Below, piece by piece: positions 40,815-49,180 of a stretch of DNA of 64,000 bases. The notes below the pieces were generated by a model. That model was not told the origin of the DNA. It searched no databases and saw only the letters and a list, made by a program, of their open reading frames with translations. This stretch comes from Dyadobacter alkalitolerans DSM 23607. Its GTDB lineage: Bacteria > Bacteroidota > Bacteroidia > Cytophagales > Spirosomataceae. The stretch lies in assembly GCF_000428845.1 (NCBI RefSeq), contig NZ_AUAS01000007.1, forward strand, positions 186,001-250,000, written 5' to 3'. Position 1 is the stretch's first letter. Each line of letters begins with the position of its first letter. Both the position numbers and the translations under genes were made by a program.

Positions 40815-43703
40815 ATGTCCACACTTACAAAATCATTGTTGCTATCATTTATTATTGGCTTGACGGCATTGCAAACACCGCTCATGGCGCAAAAGCCGAA
40901 AGCTTCACCAGCCAAGGCTGGTGAAACCAAAGCGGATACCGGGAAATATGATCGGGAATATGCATTAGAGGCGACCATGCTGGGCTACTTCGCTCCGGAT
41001 GGTGCGCGAAACCCGACATTGAAGGCTAATAAGGGTGATAAGGTGCGCATTAGAATCACCAATGGTGAACTGATGACGCATGACATATCGCTGGAAAAGC
41101 TGGGAATTAAAAGCAAGGTGATCCTAGAAAAAGGATCCAGTACGAGCATCAACTTCGTGGCGAAGGAAAGTGACACTTATTTCTGTTCCGTGCCAGGGCA
41201 CCGCGCGGCGGGAATGGTGGGGAATTTCGAAGTGGTAGAAGGAAATGTGAACGGGATGACGGTTGCCGGACAGTTGCCTTTGAAGGACGGCCAGCCGCTG
41301 AATCTGAATTTTGAAACGGGCACATTGAAAGACTGGATGGCAAAGGGCGACGCTTTTACGAATCCGTTACTCAGCGAGGACCCCTCGCCGGTGCATGAAA
41401 AAGATATGAAAATCGGTTTTGACGGCAAATATTTCCTGAGCAGCGGCGGCAATAAGAATTACAAAGCGACAGGAACCTTAACCTCAGCGCCATTTAAAGT
41501 AACACAACCTTTTGCGGCATTTAAAGTTTCGGGCGGCGCATTGCTGGATACACGCGTGGAGCTGGTACTGGCCGGGGCAGACAGCATTATTTATCACATC
41601 ACCGGACAAGGGCGCGCCACTTTACAGCCTGCAGTTGTTGATCTGCAAAAATACTTAGACAAAGAGATCTTCATCAGAATCATTGATAATGAAACGGGTA
41701 TCTCGCAAATCCCTTACATCGCAGACGATAAATGGGCGCATATTAATTTTGATGAATTCCTATTCTACCCAAGCCGTCCCGAATTCCCTAATGAGCTCAA
41801 ACAGAAAGATATTATTATCCTCCCGCCCCTGGATCCGGTCCTGAATGCAGGACTTTCGGGCGAAAAAGCGGCTGCTGCCATGACGCCGCCGAAAGGTTTC
41901 AAAGTCACATTGGCCGCATCTGAGCCGGAAGTGGTGAAGCCCATTGCTTTTACAATCGATGCAAAAGGCCGGTTATGGGTGGCGGAAGGGCATACTTATC
42001 CCGTTCGTGCGCCGGAAGGGCAGGGTAGGGACCGCATTTTAATCCTGGAAGACACGAATGGTGATGGCACATTGGATAGTAAAAAAGTTTTTGCGGAAAA
42101 CCTCAATTTAATTAGTGGGATAGAAGTGGGCATGGGCGGCGTTTGGCTGGGCTCGGCTCCTAATATGCTCTTTATTCCAATTGACCCTAAAACGGACAAA
42201 CCGGCTGGCCCCGAGCAAATTTTGCTGGACGGTTGGGGCCTGGACGATACGCACGAAGTTTTGAACAGCTTCCGATGGGGACCTGACGGCTGGCTTTACG
42301 GGACGCACGGGGTTTTTACGAATTCGGTGGTTGGCAAGCCGGGAACACCAGCGGCAGACAGGGCAAAAATCAATGGCGGTGTATGGCGTTACCATCCCAC
42401 ATTGCAGAAATTCGAGGTTTTTGCAGAAGGTTCGAGCAATCCATGGGGCATTGATTTTAATGATTTCGGGCATCCGTTTATTACGGTGTGCGTGATCCCG
42501 CATATGTATCACGTCATCCAAGGCGCGCGTTACCAGCGTCAGGCGGGCAAGCACTTTAATCCATATACTTACGACGATATCAAGACCATCGGCGACCACG
42601 TCCACTGGCTGGGTGAACGCGGTCCGCATGCGGGCAATTTCCGTTCGGCTGCTGCTGGCGGCGGGCACGCGCATGCCGGGGCGATGATTTATCTTGGAAA
42701 TAGCTGGCCGAAGGAATATCGCAATGAGATTTTTATGAACAACATCAATGGATCCCGCCTGAATGTGGACCATTTTGAGAAAAAAGGGTCAGGTTATGTA
42801 GCGCAGCACCGGCCGGATTTTCTGGCAATGAACGATTCCTGGTCGCAATGGCTGAATTTCAAATATGATGCAAGTGGCTCGGTTTGGGCGATTGACTGGT
42901 ACGACAAAAACCAATGTCACAGTCCAAACCCGGATGTGCATGACAAAACGATGGGTAGAATTTTCAAAATCACGCATGAAAACGACAAATGGGTGAAAGT
43001 GGACCTGACGAAGGCATCGGATATGGAATTGGTTAATTATCAGCTTAATGATAACGATTACTACGTAAGACAGGCGCGCACACTTTTGCAGGAACGGGGT
43101 CCCAATAAGAAAGTGCACAAAGCATTAAAGGAGATGTTAGCCAAGAACCCGGACGTAACCCGCAAGCTGCGTGCATTGTGGACGCTGCATGTGACCAAAG
43201 GTCTTGAAGACAAAGATCTCATAGAGTTGCTGGGCAACGAAAACGAATACATCAGAAGCTGGTCTGTGCAGTTGCTTACAGAAGACAAACAAGTCTCGCC
43301 CGAAACATTAAAGAAATTCACAGAAATGGCCCAGAATGACCAATCTGCCATGGTAAGGCTTTATCTGGCGTCAGGAATGCTCCGGCTTGATCCCGCTCAA
43401 CGGTGGGATGTGGTGGATGCATTGATGCAGAAAGAAGAGGATAAAGATGACCATAACCTGCCGCTCATGGTCTGGTATGCTGCTGAACCGCTGGCGGCAA
43501 TGGATATGAAAAGGGCACTGCAAATGGCTGAGAAGGCGAAACTGCCTAAAATTCTGCCGTATACCATCCAACGCGTAGCTGCCATCGGGACAGACGATTC
43601 GAAAAAGGTTTTGAAGGAACTGAATGACAAGTTAGGAAAAGTGCATTCGCATGAAAATCATGAGAGCCAAATGCTGATTGGTAAGGTGCTTGATGAGAAA
43701 TAG
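40815..43703 (+). CDS. Secreted cupredoxin - glucose-dehydrogenase-like propeller - HEAT protein
   Basis: 962 residues. Signal peptide (about 1-25), then a plastocyanin-like domain (about 45-145) with a full type 1 copper set: H89, C124, H129 and M134 in the C-x4-H-x4-M spacing. A lectin/sandwich-like part (about 155-330) precedes a six-bladed propeller of the membrane-bound dehydrogenase kind (about 355-735; APKGFKVTLAASEPEVVKPI, DTNGDGTLDSKKVFA), and HEAT-like repeats end it (about 745-950). The CxxCH haem motif usual in related planctomycete-type proteins is absent. It may oxidise sugars or polyols in the periplasm and pass electrons to copper. This is inference from architecture. Confidence 0.82.
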   Translation: MSTLTKSLLLSFIIGLTALQTPLMAQKPKASPAKAGETKADTGKYDREYALEATMLGYFAPDGARNPTLKANKGDKVRIRITNGELMTHDISLEKLGIKSKVILEKGSSTSINFVAKESDTYFCSVPGHRAAGMVGNFEVVEGNVNGMTVAGQLPLKDGQPLNLNFETGTLKDWMAKGDAFTNPLLSEDPSPVHEKDMKIGFDGKYFLSSGGNKNYKATGTLTSAPFKVTQPFAAFKVSGGALLDTRVELVLAGADSIIYHITGQGRATLQPAVVDLQKYLDKEIFIRIIDNETGISQIPYIADDKWAHINFDEFLFYPSRPEFPNELKQKDIIILPPLDPVLNAGLSGEKAAAAMTPPKGFKVTLAASEPEVVKPIAFTIDAKGRLWVAEGHTYPVRAPEGQGRDRILILEDTNGDGTLDSKKVFAENLNLISGIEVGMGGVWLGSAPNMLFIPIDPKTDKPAGPEQILLDGWGLDDTHEVLNSFRWGPDGWLYGTHGVFTNSVVGKPGTPAADRAKINGGVWRYHPTLQKFEVFAEGSSNPWGIDFNDFGHPFITVCVIPHMYHVIQGARYQRQAGKHFNPYTYDDIKTIGDHVHWLGERGPHAGNFRSAAAGGGHAHAGAMIYLGNSWPKEYRNEIFMNNINGSRLNVDHFEKKGSGYVAQHRPDFLAMNDSWSQWLNFKYDASGSVWAIDWYDKNQCHSPNPDVHDKTMGRIFKITHENDKWVKVDLTKASDMELVNYQLNDNDYYVRQARTLLQERGPNKKVHKALKEMLAKNPDVTRKLRALWTLHVTKGLEDKDLIELLGNENEYIRSWSVQLLTEDKQVSPETLKKFTEMAQNDQSAMVRLYLASGMLRLDPAQRWDVVDALMQKEEDKDDHNLPLMVWYAAEPLAAMDMKRALQMAEKAKLPKILPYTIQRVAAIGTDDSKKVLKELNDKLGKVHSHENHESQMLIGKVLDEK

Positions 43704-43744
43704 ATGTAAAAAAAACACGCAGGTTTCAAAATGAACCCGCGTGT
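43704..43744 (-). terminator. Minus-strand intrinsic terminator
   Basis: ACACGC-A-GGTT (43715-43725) pairs with AACC-C-GCGTGT (43734-43744), one A-C mismatch, 8-base loop. Eight A precede it (43708-43715), so only the minus strand gets a T run; the plus strand has none. The only minus-strand unit upstream of it is the tRNA-like RNA at 43820-43980. Confidence 0.72.
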
Positions 43745-43819
43745 CAAATTACACTTCATCAACAAACTAAAAACCAAATAAAACTAATACGAAAAAATTC
43801 GCTTGTCAAGTTTTTTTTG

Positions 43820-43980
43820 CTGTAGGAGGGGGATTCGAACCACCCACGGTGCGGTTAGCTACGGTACAAATACTGTTGGTGGTCCACCCCAGTCGACTTG
43901 CGTCGGCATTATGCCGCGTTTATCCCTTATTCACCACCCCCGAGACAGGAGGGCATGGCTGCCAATTTCATCACCCTACA
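43820..43980 (-). ncRNA. tRNA-like structured RNA with about 92-nt variable region
   Basis: Read on the minus strand: acceptor TGTAGGG (43980-43974) pairs fully with TCCTACA (43827-43821, one G-U); 3-bp D stem ATG/CAT with a GG-containing D loop; anticodon-like arm CCCTC-CTGTCTC-GGGGG, giving GTC in the anticodon place; T arm GGTGG-TTCGAAT-CCCCC (one mismatch). Between anticodon arm and T arm lie 92 nt (43936-43845) in place of the usual 5-20. This insert holds three perfect small hairpins: GGCAT-A-ATGCC, CGAC-GCAA-GTCG (a GNRA loop) and GGTGG-A-CCACC. The stretch is GC-rich against AT-rich flanks. A -7 box upstream and a terminator downstream bracket it. No protein reading is credible. Confidence 0.65.
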
Positions 43981-44038
43981 ATGTGACATTTCTCATTGCA
44001 AGAAGCATTTATTAAACATGCCTCATACTTTGGTTCTG

Positions 44039-44046
44039 CAAAACTA
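44039..44046 (-). promoter_or_regulatory. Candidate -7 box of the minus-strand tRNA-like RNA
   Basis: Minus-strand TAGTTTTG, identical to the -7 octamer of the tRNA-Asp array. The -33 region 19 bp upstream reads TTTT, a partial match. Transcription would start near 44032, leaving a leader of about 50 nt before the tRNA-like body. Confidence 0.45.
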
Positions 44047-44083
44047 AAACTTCTAGACTAAAATATAAAATATTTTCATTTAA

Positions 44084-44103
44084 AATTGTTAAAATTTACA
44101 ATT
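44084..44103. promoter_or_regulatory. Inverted repeat in the Lrp/tRNA-like spacer
   Basis: AATTGT (44084-44089) and ACAATT (44098-44103) flank an AT-rich centre. It lies between the divergent Lrp gene and the tRNA-like RNA. Lrp-family proteins often bind such AT-rich dyads in their own control regions, so autoregulation is plausible. Confidence 0.3.
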
Positions 44104-44155
44104 GTTTCATAATTTGGATAGGATTATTATGAAAAATTCAAACATTGAATGTTAA

Positions 44156-44626
44156 ATGCAGAAATATTCAGATATAGACAGCACGGATTTGCGCATACTT
44201 TCTCTGCTTATTGAAAACGCGGCACTGCCCTATACGGAAATTGGAAAAAGGGTATTTGTATCGGGCGGTACCGTACACGTTCGCATGAAAAAGCTCGAAC
44301 AGATGGGTATTGTAAAGGGCTCACAGCTCGTCATCGACCCTGCCAAACTGGGTTGGGACATCAGTGCATTTTTAGGAATTTACCTGGATAAGAGCTCGCT
44401 CTACGAACAAGTGGCGACCGAGCTCGAAGGCATTCCGGAGGTTGTGAACATTCATTATACGACAGGCATTTACAGTATATTCTTAAAGATCGTATGCCGT
44501 GATACAGGGCACTTGCGTGAAATCCTCCACGACAAGATCCAAAAGGTAAACGGCATCCAGCGAACAGAAACCTTTATTTCCCTCGAAGAGCGCATCAACC
44601 GCTCCATTCCGCTGGCCGAGAGTTAA
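44156..44626 (+). CDS. Lrp/AsnC family transcriptional regulator
   Basis: 156 residues: an N-terminal winged HTH (about 7-60: DLRILSLLIENAALPYTEIG, then VSGGTVHVRMKKLEQMGIV) and a C-terminal RAM/AsnC ligand-binding domain (about 70-150). The family senses amino acids and forms octamers. The short normal length and typical motifs leave little doubt about the family, but the effector is unknown. Divergent from the minus-strand tRNA-like RNA, which it could regulate. Confidence 0.93.
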   Translation: MQKYSDIDSTDLRILSLLIENAALPYTEIGKRVFVSGGTVHVRMKKLEQMGIVKGSQLVIDPAKLGWDISAFLGIYLDKSSLYEQVATELEGIPEVVNIHYTTGIYSIFLKIVCRDTGHLREILHDKIQKVNGIQRTETFISLEERINRSIPLAES

Positions 44627-44673
44627 AATTTGAGATAATCATTTGCAGAGCAAAATAAATCTGATAATTTTGT

Positions 44674-44704
44674 ATTGTATATATAAAAAACTTATATATA
44701 TTTG
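44674..44704 (+). promoter_or_regulatory. Promoter of padR-tonB with palindromic spacer
   Basis: ATTG (44674-44677), a 19-bp spacer, and TATATTTG (44697-44704) fit the Bacteroidetes consensus. The spacer holds a near-perfect AT dyad (TATATA, eight bases, TATATA), which would let a dimer such as PadR block the promoter. The start codon at 44724 follows within 20 bp of the -7 box. Confidence 0.55.
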
Positions 44705-44723
44705 TTCAGAAACAAAATCACTC

Positions 44724-45077
44724 ATGGAGAATAACGCAACGAGTAACGAGTACGTACGCGGTACATTGAAAACCATAGTTTTGAACCTATTGGCTGAGCA
44801 TGACCGAATGTACGGATATGAGATAACCCAGGAGGTAAAAGAAAGAACAGGCGGCGCTATCGCATTAACATTCGGCGCATTATATCCTGTTTTACATAAA
44901 TTGGAACAAGAAGGAATGCTGATCACGGAGTCGGTCGAGGTGGATGGACGTTTGAGAAAATATTATTCACTGACAACCCCTGGAAATGAGGCTGCCCGTA
45001 ATAAAACCAATGACCTTGAACGTTTTATAGATGCTGTGAGATTATTACTGGCCCCGAAAAGTTTGGCAACTGAGTAA
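44724..45077 (+). CDS. PadR family transcriptional regulator
   Basis: 117 residues with the PadR winged HTH (about 8-85): TLKTIVLNLLAEHDRMYGYE, then GALYPVLHKLEQEGML and RKYYSLTTPG. PadR proteins are dimeric repressors whose targets usually lie next door. Here the next gene is a TonB-like protein starting 38 bp downstream on the same strand. The ATG at 44724 is preferred; the in-frame upstream extension covers the promoter. Confidence 0.92.
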   Translation: MENNATSNEYVRGTLKTIVLNLLAEHDRMYGYEITQEVKERTGGAIALTFGALYPVLHKLEQEGMLITESVEVDGRLRKYYSLTTPGNEAARNKTNDLERFIDAVRLLLAPKSLATE

Positions 45078-45115
45078 AACCTTGTTACATGGCTCATATC
45101 TAAACAGATAATCCG

Positions 45116-46138
45116 ATGAAACGCCTTCAGGAAAATCGCATTGATTTGATTAATAAATATTTGCAATCAAGCAAGCTGGATCCGGAACTCCTACCGGAGA
45201 TCCTCGATCATTTGGCTTGTGAAGCAGAAGAGCGTCTTTGGGATGGGAAACCGTTTGAGCAGATCTATCATAATATGATGGAAACGGCTGATCGGCAATC
45301 ACTCCTGAACCTGAGTGTTGATCATCAAAATCTGTTAGCCATGAAAAAATCATTAAATGACGTCGTTTTCGAAGGCCGCAACAAACTTTACGGAGCTTAT
45401 GATTTAAGAAAAAGTTACGGGCAAACCATCCAGCGCTCCGTGCTGATGGGCGTGACGCTTTTCCTGCTGCTGGTCATGTTTCCCAACCTTTACGCGCGTC
45501 TCGTGCCGGAGTCGAAGCCGGATGACATTGCGTATATTGTGGAAGCGAACCCGATCGACATTACCCCGGAAATGCTTCCCAAACCACCACTTAAAGAGGA
45601 AGTAGCGCCAATGCCTAAAACGGTTCGTTCGCTGCCGCCGGTTGTTTTGCCGGATGAACAGGTAACGGTCGAAAATCTGCCACCAGCCATTGAAGAGCTG
45701 GCAAATGCCCAACCGGCAGAAAAAACGCTGGATGGCACCGAGGAGATAACATTAATTGTCCCTCCGGCACCAGAGGTTGCTTCATCAAAGCCAGCAACTG
45801 CCGGATTAGAAACAAGGAAAGAAGAAATATTCAGGAGCGTTGAACAAGCGCCTCAATATAAAGGTGGACTGGCGGAAATGGGTGCTTTCCTCCAAAAAAA
45901 CCTGAGATACCCGGCTCCCGCAACGCAAGCTGGCATTCAGGGAAAGGTATTTGTTGAATTCACCGTTGCATCTGATGGAAAAGTTGAAAATGTAACTGCA
46001 ATCAAAGGAATTGGGTTTGGCTGTGATGAAGAGGCAGTACGCGTTGTGAAGCTGATGAAAAATTGGGCCCCCGGCAAGCAAGCCGGAGTGCCTGTGAAGG
46101 TTCGCTTTACATTGCCTATCAGTTTCCAGCTCAATTAA
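45116..46138 (+). CDS. TonB family protein with N-terminal soluble prefix domain
   Basis: 340 residues. An N-terminal helical domain (about 1-65, LDPELLPEILDHLACEAEER) resembles the short prefix domains that accompany PadR regulators. Then the usual Bacteroidota TonB motif (EGRNKLYGAYDLRKSY, about 86-101), one membrane helix (about 105-127), a Pro-rich periplasmic linker and a TonB C-terminal domain (about 245-340, with YPAPATQAGIQGKVFVEFTV). It should couple the proton motive force to outer-membrane receptors. The prefix domain suggests the PadR protein senses or controls it. Confidence 0.85.
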   Translation: MKRLQENRIDLINKYLQSSKLDPELLPEILDHLACEAEERLWDGKPFEQIYHNMMETADRQSLLNLSVDHQNLLAMKKSLNDVVFEGRNKLYGAYDLRKSYGQTIQRSVLMGVTLFLLLVMFPNLYARLVPESKPDDIAYIVEANPIDITPEMLPKPPLKEEVAPMPKTVRSLPPVVLPDEQVTVENLPPAIEELANAQPAEKTLDGTEEITLIVPPAPEVASSKPATAGLETRKEEIFRSVEQAPQYKGGLAEMGAFLQKNLRYPAPATQAGIQGKVFVEFTVASDGKVENVTAIKGIGFGCDEEAVRVVKLMKNWAPGKQAGVPVKVRFTLPISFQLN

Positions 46139-46179
46139 TGATTGCACACGGCATTGCGTAAATGCCTCCTTGTTATTGA

Positions 46180-46209
46180 AAAAATCCTCGCTTTGCCGGG
46201 GATTTTTTT
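46180..46209 (+). terminator. Terminator after the TonB gene
   Basis: AAAAATCCTCG pairs with CGGGGATTTTT (one wobble) around a short loop, followed by a T run. It ends the padR-tonB transcript. Confidence 0.87.
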
Positions 46210-46249
46210 GTTTTTTTGTAGTCAAATCAAAAGGGAAGGCAGCAGGTTA

Positions 46250-46777
46250 ATGTACGCGATAGTAGATATTGAAACAACAGGTGGGGGAGGAGCAGCACGC
46301 ATTACCGAAATCGCCGTTTTCCGGCACGACGGCCAGCAGATCGTCGATATATTCCATTCACTGATCAATCCCGAGATTTATATCCCGCCATTTATCACCC
46401 GCCTTACCGGGATAGATAACGAGATGGTGAAAGATTCGCCTACATTTTATGATGTGCAAGATTCCGTTCGCGCATTAACCAAGGATGCCTGGTTTGTTGC
46501 CCACAATGCAAAGTTCGATTATGGCTTTATCAAACGCGAGTTTGGTGCATTGGATGAATATTTCCAGCGCGATTTACTGTGCACCGTTCAGTTGAGCAGG
46601 AAAATATTTCCGGGACTGAAGTCTTACAGTTTGGGAAATCTGTGCGAAAGTCTGGACATCAACATTGAAAATCGCCACCGTGCTCACGGCGATGCAGCTG
46701 CAACCGTCCAACTATTTGAAAAACTGTTGTTTAACGACCGGAACAGTTTGATCCCTATGGATTTTATGCTTAAATAA
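46250..46777 (+). CDS. DEDDh 3'-5' exonuclease (DnaQ/PolC epsilon-like)
   Basis: 175 residues from the ATG at 46250. The three Exo motifs are present: YAIVDIETTG (Exo I), VAHNAKFDYGFI (Exo II) and HRAHGDAAAT (Exo III with the DEDDh His). It acts as a standalone exonuclease; the GIY-YIG domain fused to it in many Bacteroidota relatives is missing, so it may be a proofreading or repair nuclease in its own right. An earlier in-frame start at 46142 would read through the terminator and is rejected. Confidence 0.88.
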   Translation: MYAIVDIETTGGGGAARITEIAVFRHDGQQIVDIFHSLINPEIYIPPFITRLTGIDNEMVKDSPTFYDVQDSVRALTKDAWFVAHNAKFDYGFIKREFGALDEYFQRDLLCTVQLSRKIFPGLKSYSLGNLCESLDINIENRHRAHGDAAATVQLFEKLLFNDRNSLIPMDFMLK

Positions 46778-46847
46778 GTGCAACAGGACGGTCTGGAATG
46801 ATTCTTTAGGTAAATGATGGAAAGTACTAACCTAAAGTTACCGTCAC

Positions 46848-47024
46848 ATGAAAGCATACATCAACTTCCTCATCGTTTTGCTATTAACCGTAACACTTAC
46901 AAGCTGTGAAGTTGTTGGCGGCATTTTTAAAGGTGGTGTCTGGACGGGTGTTATTCTCGTGGTTGCTGTAATTGCAATCGTAATTTGGGCATTGTCAAAA
47001 GCATTCGGAGGTGGTAGGAGGTAA
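46848..47024 (+). CDS. Small lipoprotein with a membrane segment
   Basis: 58 residues: MKAYINFLIVLLLTVTLTSC then a short Gly-containing linker and a hydrophobic stretch (GVILVVAVIAIVIWAL, about 34-49), ending in GGGRR. It has a lipobox-like TSC at 18-20 and a second hydrophobic segment. Tiny proteins of this type are common in Bacteroidota, with no known role. The clear signal, ATG and basic end support it as real; it is too short for most gene callers. Its start is 70 bp after the exonuclease stop. Confidence 0.7.
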   Translation: MKAYINFLIVLLLTVTLTSCEVVGGIFKGGVWTGVILVVAVIAIVIWALSKAFGGGRR

Positions 47025-47142
47025 TTTCTCACTTCGTAATGGCCTTTTCGCTAAAAGATAAAGTTTGCTACAAGCTTGCTTATAAGCTTTCTCCGTTTCA
47101 TCTTTGCACTCCCTTCAACGGAGGGGAATACATATTTGAAAT

Positions 47143-47216
<74 letters not shown>

Positions 47217-47227
47217 CATTCACATTC

Positions 47228-47261
47228 AGCCACTTACAATTAGATTGTAGGTGGCTTTTTT
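47228..47261 (+). terminator. Terminator after tRNA-Ala
   Basis: AGCCACTTACAAT pairs with ATTGTAGGTGGCT (one wobble) around a 3-base loop, followed by a T run. Very strong hairpin. Confidence 0.9.
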
Positions 47262-47439
47262 ATTTTCAAACAGGTTAGGGTTTTTTGCTTCTCATCACGA
47301 TTTATGATGATCTTCCTCATACTTTTGCTGTTTTTACACTAAGCGGACAACGCTGTTCGCGGAAAGTTGTCAGGTGGTCAGGGCTGCAGTGATGGGCTGG
47401 CTCAGCTCCTGAAAACAGAATGATATAATAAATCCAAAA
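47262..47439 (+). promoter_or_regulatory. SulP leader region with a -7 box
   Basis: This 178-bp spacer holds TACTTTTG (47320-47327), a TAnnTTTG match that would start transcription about 105 bp before the SulP ATG. No TTTG occurs at the expected -33 distance. I see no other signal in it. Confidence 0.35.
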
Positions 47440-48969
47440 ATGAAAAGCTTCTTCAATCTGTTCGATTTCAAGCAGAAAGTAAATTATAAAAATGAAATTT
47501 TAGCCGGACTGACCGTCGCAATGACGATGATGCCGGAATCGCTTTCTTTTGCTATTCTGGCCGGTTTTTCACCTTTGGTCGGGCTTTATGCAGCATTCAT
47601 TATGGGCTTGGTCACTTCCATTTTCGGCGGGCGGCCGGGCTTAATTTCGGGCGGAGCAGGAGCCACAGTGATCGTATTGATCGCGCTTATGCAATCGCAC
47701 GGGGTAGAGTACGTGTTTGCAGCCGTGGCGCTGGCCGGCGTTTTTCAGATCCTGGTTGGCATATTCAAGTTCGGGAAGTTTGTGCGGTTGGTGCCGCAGC
47801 CGGTCATGTATGGCTTTGTGAATGGTTTGGCAGTGGTCATTTTTATGTCGCAGCTGGAACAGTTCAAAACGGTTGTAAACGGTAAAACTACCTGGTTAGC
47901 AGGTGCGCCGTTGCTGGTTATCGCTGGTTTGGTGGCGCTTACGATCGGCATTATTATCATTTTTCCAAAACTTACAAAGGCAGTTCCGCCTTCACTGGTC
48001 GCGATCATTATCGTATCCCTCGTTGTCCTGGGATTGGGAATTGAAACCAAAACAGTGCGCGACATTGCGTCCGTAAGCGGCGGGTTTCCTCCCTTTCACA
48101 TTCCGGACATCCCGCTCAATTTCTCCACATTACAGATTATTTTTCCCTATGCGCTGGTCATGGGTGCGGTGGGGCTTACCGAAGGACTTCTCACATTGAA
48201 TCTGGTGGACGAAATAACCGGAACGCGGGGCGATGGAAACAGGGAATGCATTGCACAGGGAAGTGCAAACATTTTAAATGGTTTTTTTACCGGAATGGGT
48301 GGATGCCCCATGATCGCGCAAACGCTCGTTAACCTTTCGGCAGGCGCAAGGGCCAGATTATCAGGCATTATCGCTTCGCTGACCATTCTGATGATCATTC
48401 TTTTCGGTGCGCCAGTCATTGAGCTCGTTCCCATGGCCGCGCTTACGGGGGTAATGTTCATGGTCGCCATCGGGACTTTTGAATGGGTCAGTTTCAGGAT
48501 TATTAATAAAATGCCCAAGCAGGATGTTTTTGTAGGGATACTGGTTGCGGCGATCACGATTTACCTGCATAATCTCGCCCTAGCTGTCCTCATTGGCGTC
48601 ATTATTTCGGCATTGGTATTTGCCTGGGAGAGTGCCAAACGGATCCGCGCGCAAAAAATGACCGATGAAAATGGCGTCAAACATTATAAAATCTACGGTC
48701 CGCTGTTTTTCGGATCGGTAACCGCATTTTCCGAGAAGTTCGACATTGCTACTGATCCTGAAAAAGTAATTATAGACTTTTCAGAAAGCCGTGTCGCCGA
48801 TATGTCCGGCATTGAAGCGCTTAATAAGATCACTGAAAAGTATCAGAAAGCAGGCAAAAAAGTCCACCTCACGCATTTGAGCCCTGATTGCCGCAGGTTA
48901 TTGGCCAATGCACAGGACGTGATCGAGGTAAATATCGTCGACGATCCCAATTACCACGTAGCGCTCTGA
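47440..48969 (+). CDS. SulP family inorganic anion transporter with STAS domain
   Basis: 509 residues: a SLC26/SulP membrane domain (about 1-400, ten or more helices; EILAGLTVAMTMMPESLSFA, then GLISGGAGATVIVL) and a C-terminal STAS domain (about 415-505) with the D-x-S motif region VIIDFSESRVADMSG. The family carries sulfate, bicarbonate or carboxylates by proton or sodium coupling. The exact anion is unknown. Followed 211 bp later by the hybrid kinase. Stands alone. Confidence 0.93.
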   Translation: MKSFFNLFDFKQKVNYKNEILAGLTVAMTMMPESLSFAILAGFSPLVGLYAAFIMGLVTSIFGGRPGLISGGAGATVIVLIALMQSHGVEYVFAAVALAGVFQILVGIFKFGKFVRLVPQPVMYGFVNGLAVVIFMSQLEQFKTVVNGKTTWLAGAPLLVIAGLVALTIGIIIIFPKLTKAVPPSLVAIIIVSLVVLGLGIETKTVRDIASVSGGFPPFHIPDIPLNFSTLQIIFPYALVMGAVGLTEGLLTLNLVDEITGTRGDGNRECIAQGSANILNGFFTGMGGCPMIAQTLVNLSAGARARLSGIIASLTILMIILFGAPVIELVPMAALTGVMFMVAIGTFEWVSFRIINKMPKQDVFVGILVAAITIYLHNLALAVLIGVIISALVFAWESAKRIRAQKMTDENGVKHYKIYGPLFFGSVTAFSEKFDIATDPEKVIIDFSESRVADMSGIEALNKITEKYQKAGKKVHLTHLSPDCRRLLANAQDVIEVNIVDDPNYHVAL

Positions 48970-49180
48970 GCGGCGGAAGCCATATAGTATTCCCCAATTT
49001 TTCAACTACAATCCTCGCCAAAAAAGAGGAAGAAGTGCTCACGCCACTACTTCATTCGTATATTTAATACAAAAGAATTCGACATTAAATTAGCTTCACT
49101 CTTCGTTTAACATTTGCATATTGAAATAATATTTTCAAAATCAAGCCCCGGCGTGTTGCACACATCCTAATGGATTTAAA

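Noticed and set aside
43803-44015. Open reading frame over the tRNA-like segment
   Set aside because: The translation has the GIRTTHG-type pattern expected from the antisense of a tRNA T arm, lacks any protein-like features, and the region is better explained as RNA.
43704-44046. tmRNA (ssrA) or SRP RNA as identity of the minus-strand RNA
   Set aside because: The ends do not match the Ala-like tmRNA acceptor, there is no peptide tag reading frame, and no GGAAG-type SRP motif is present.
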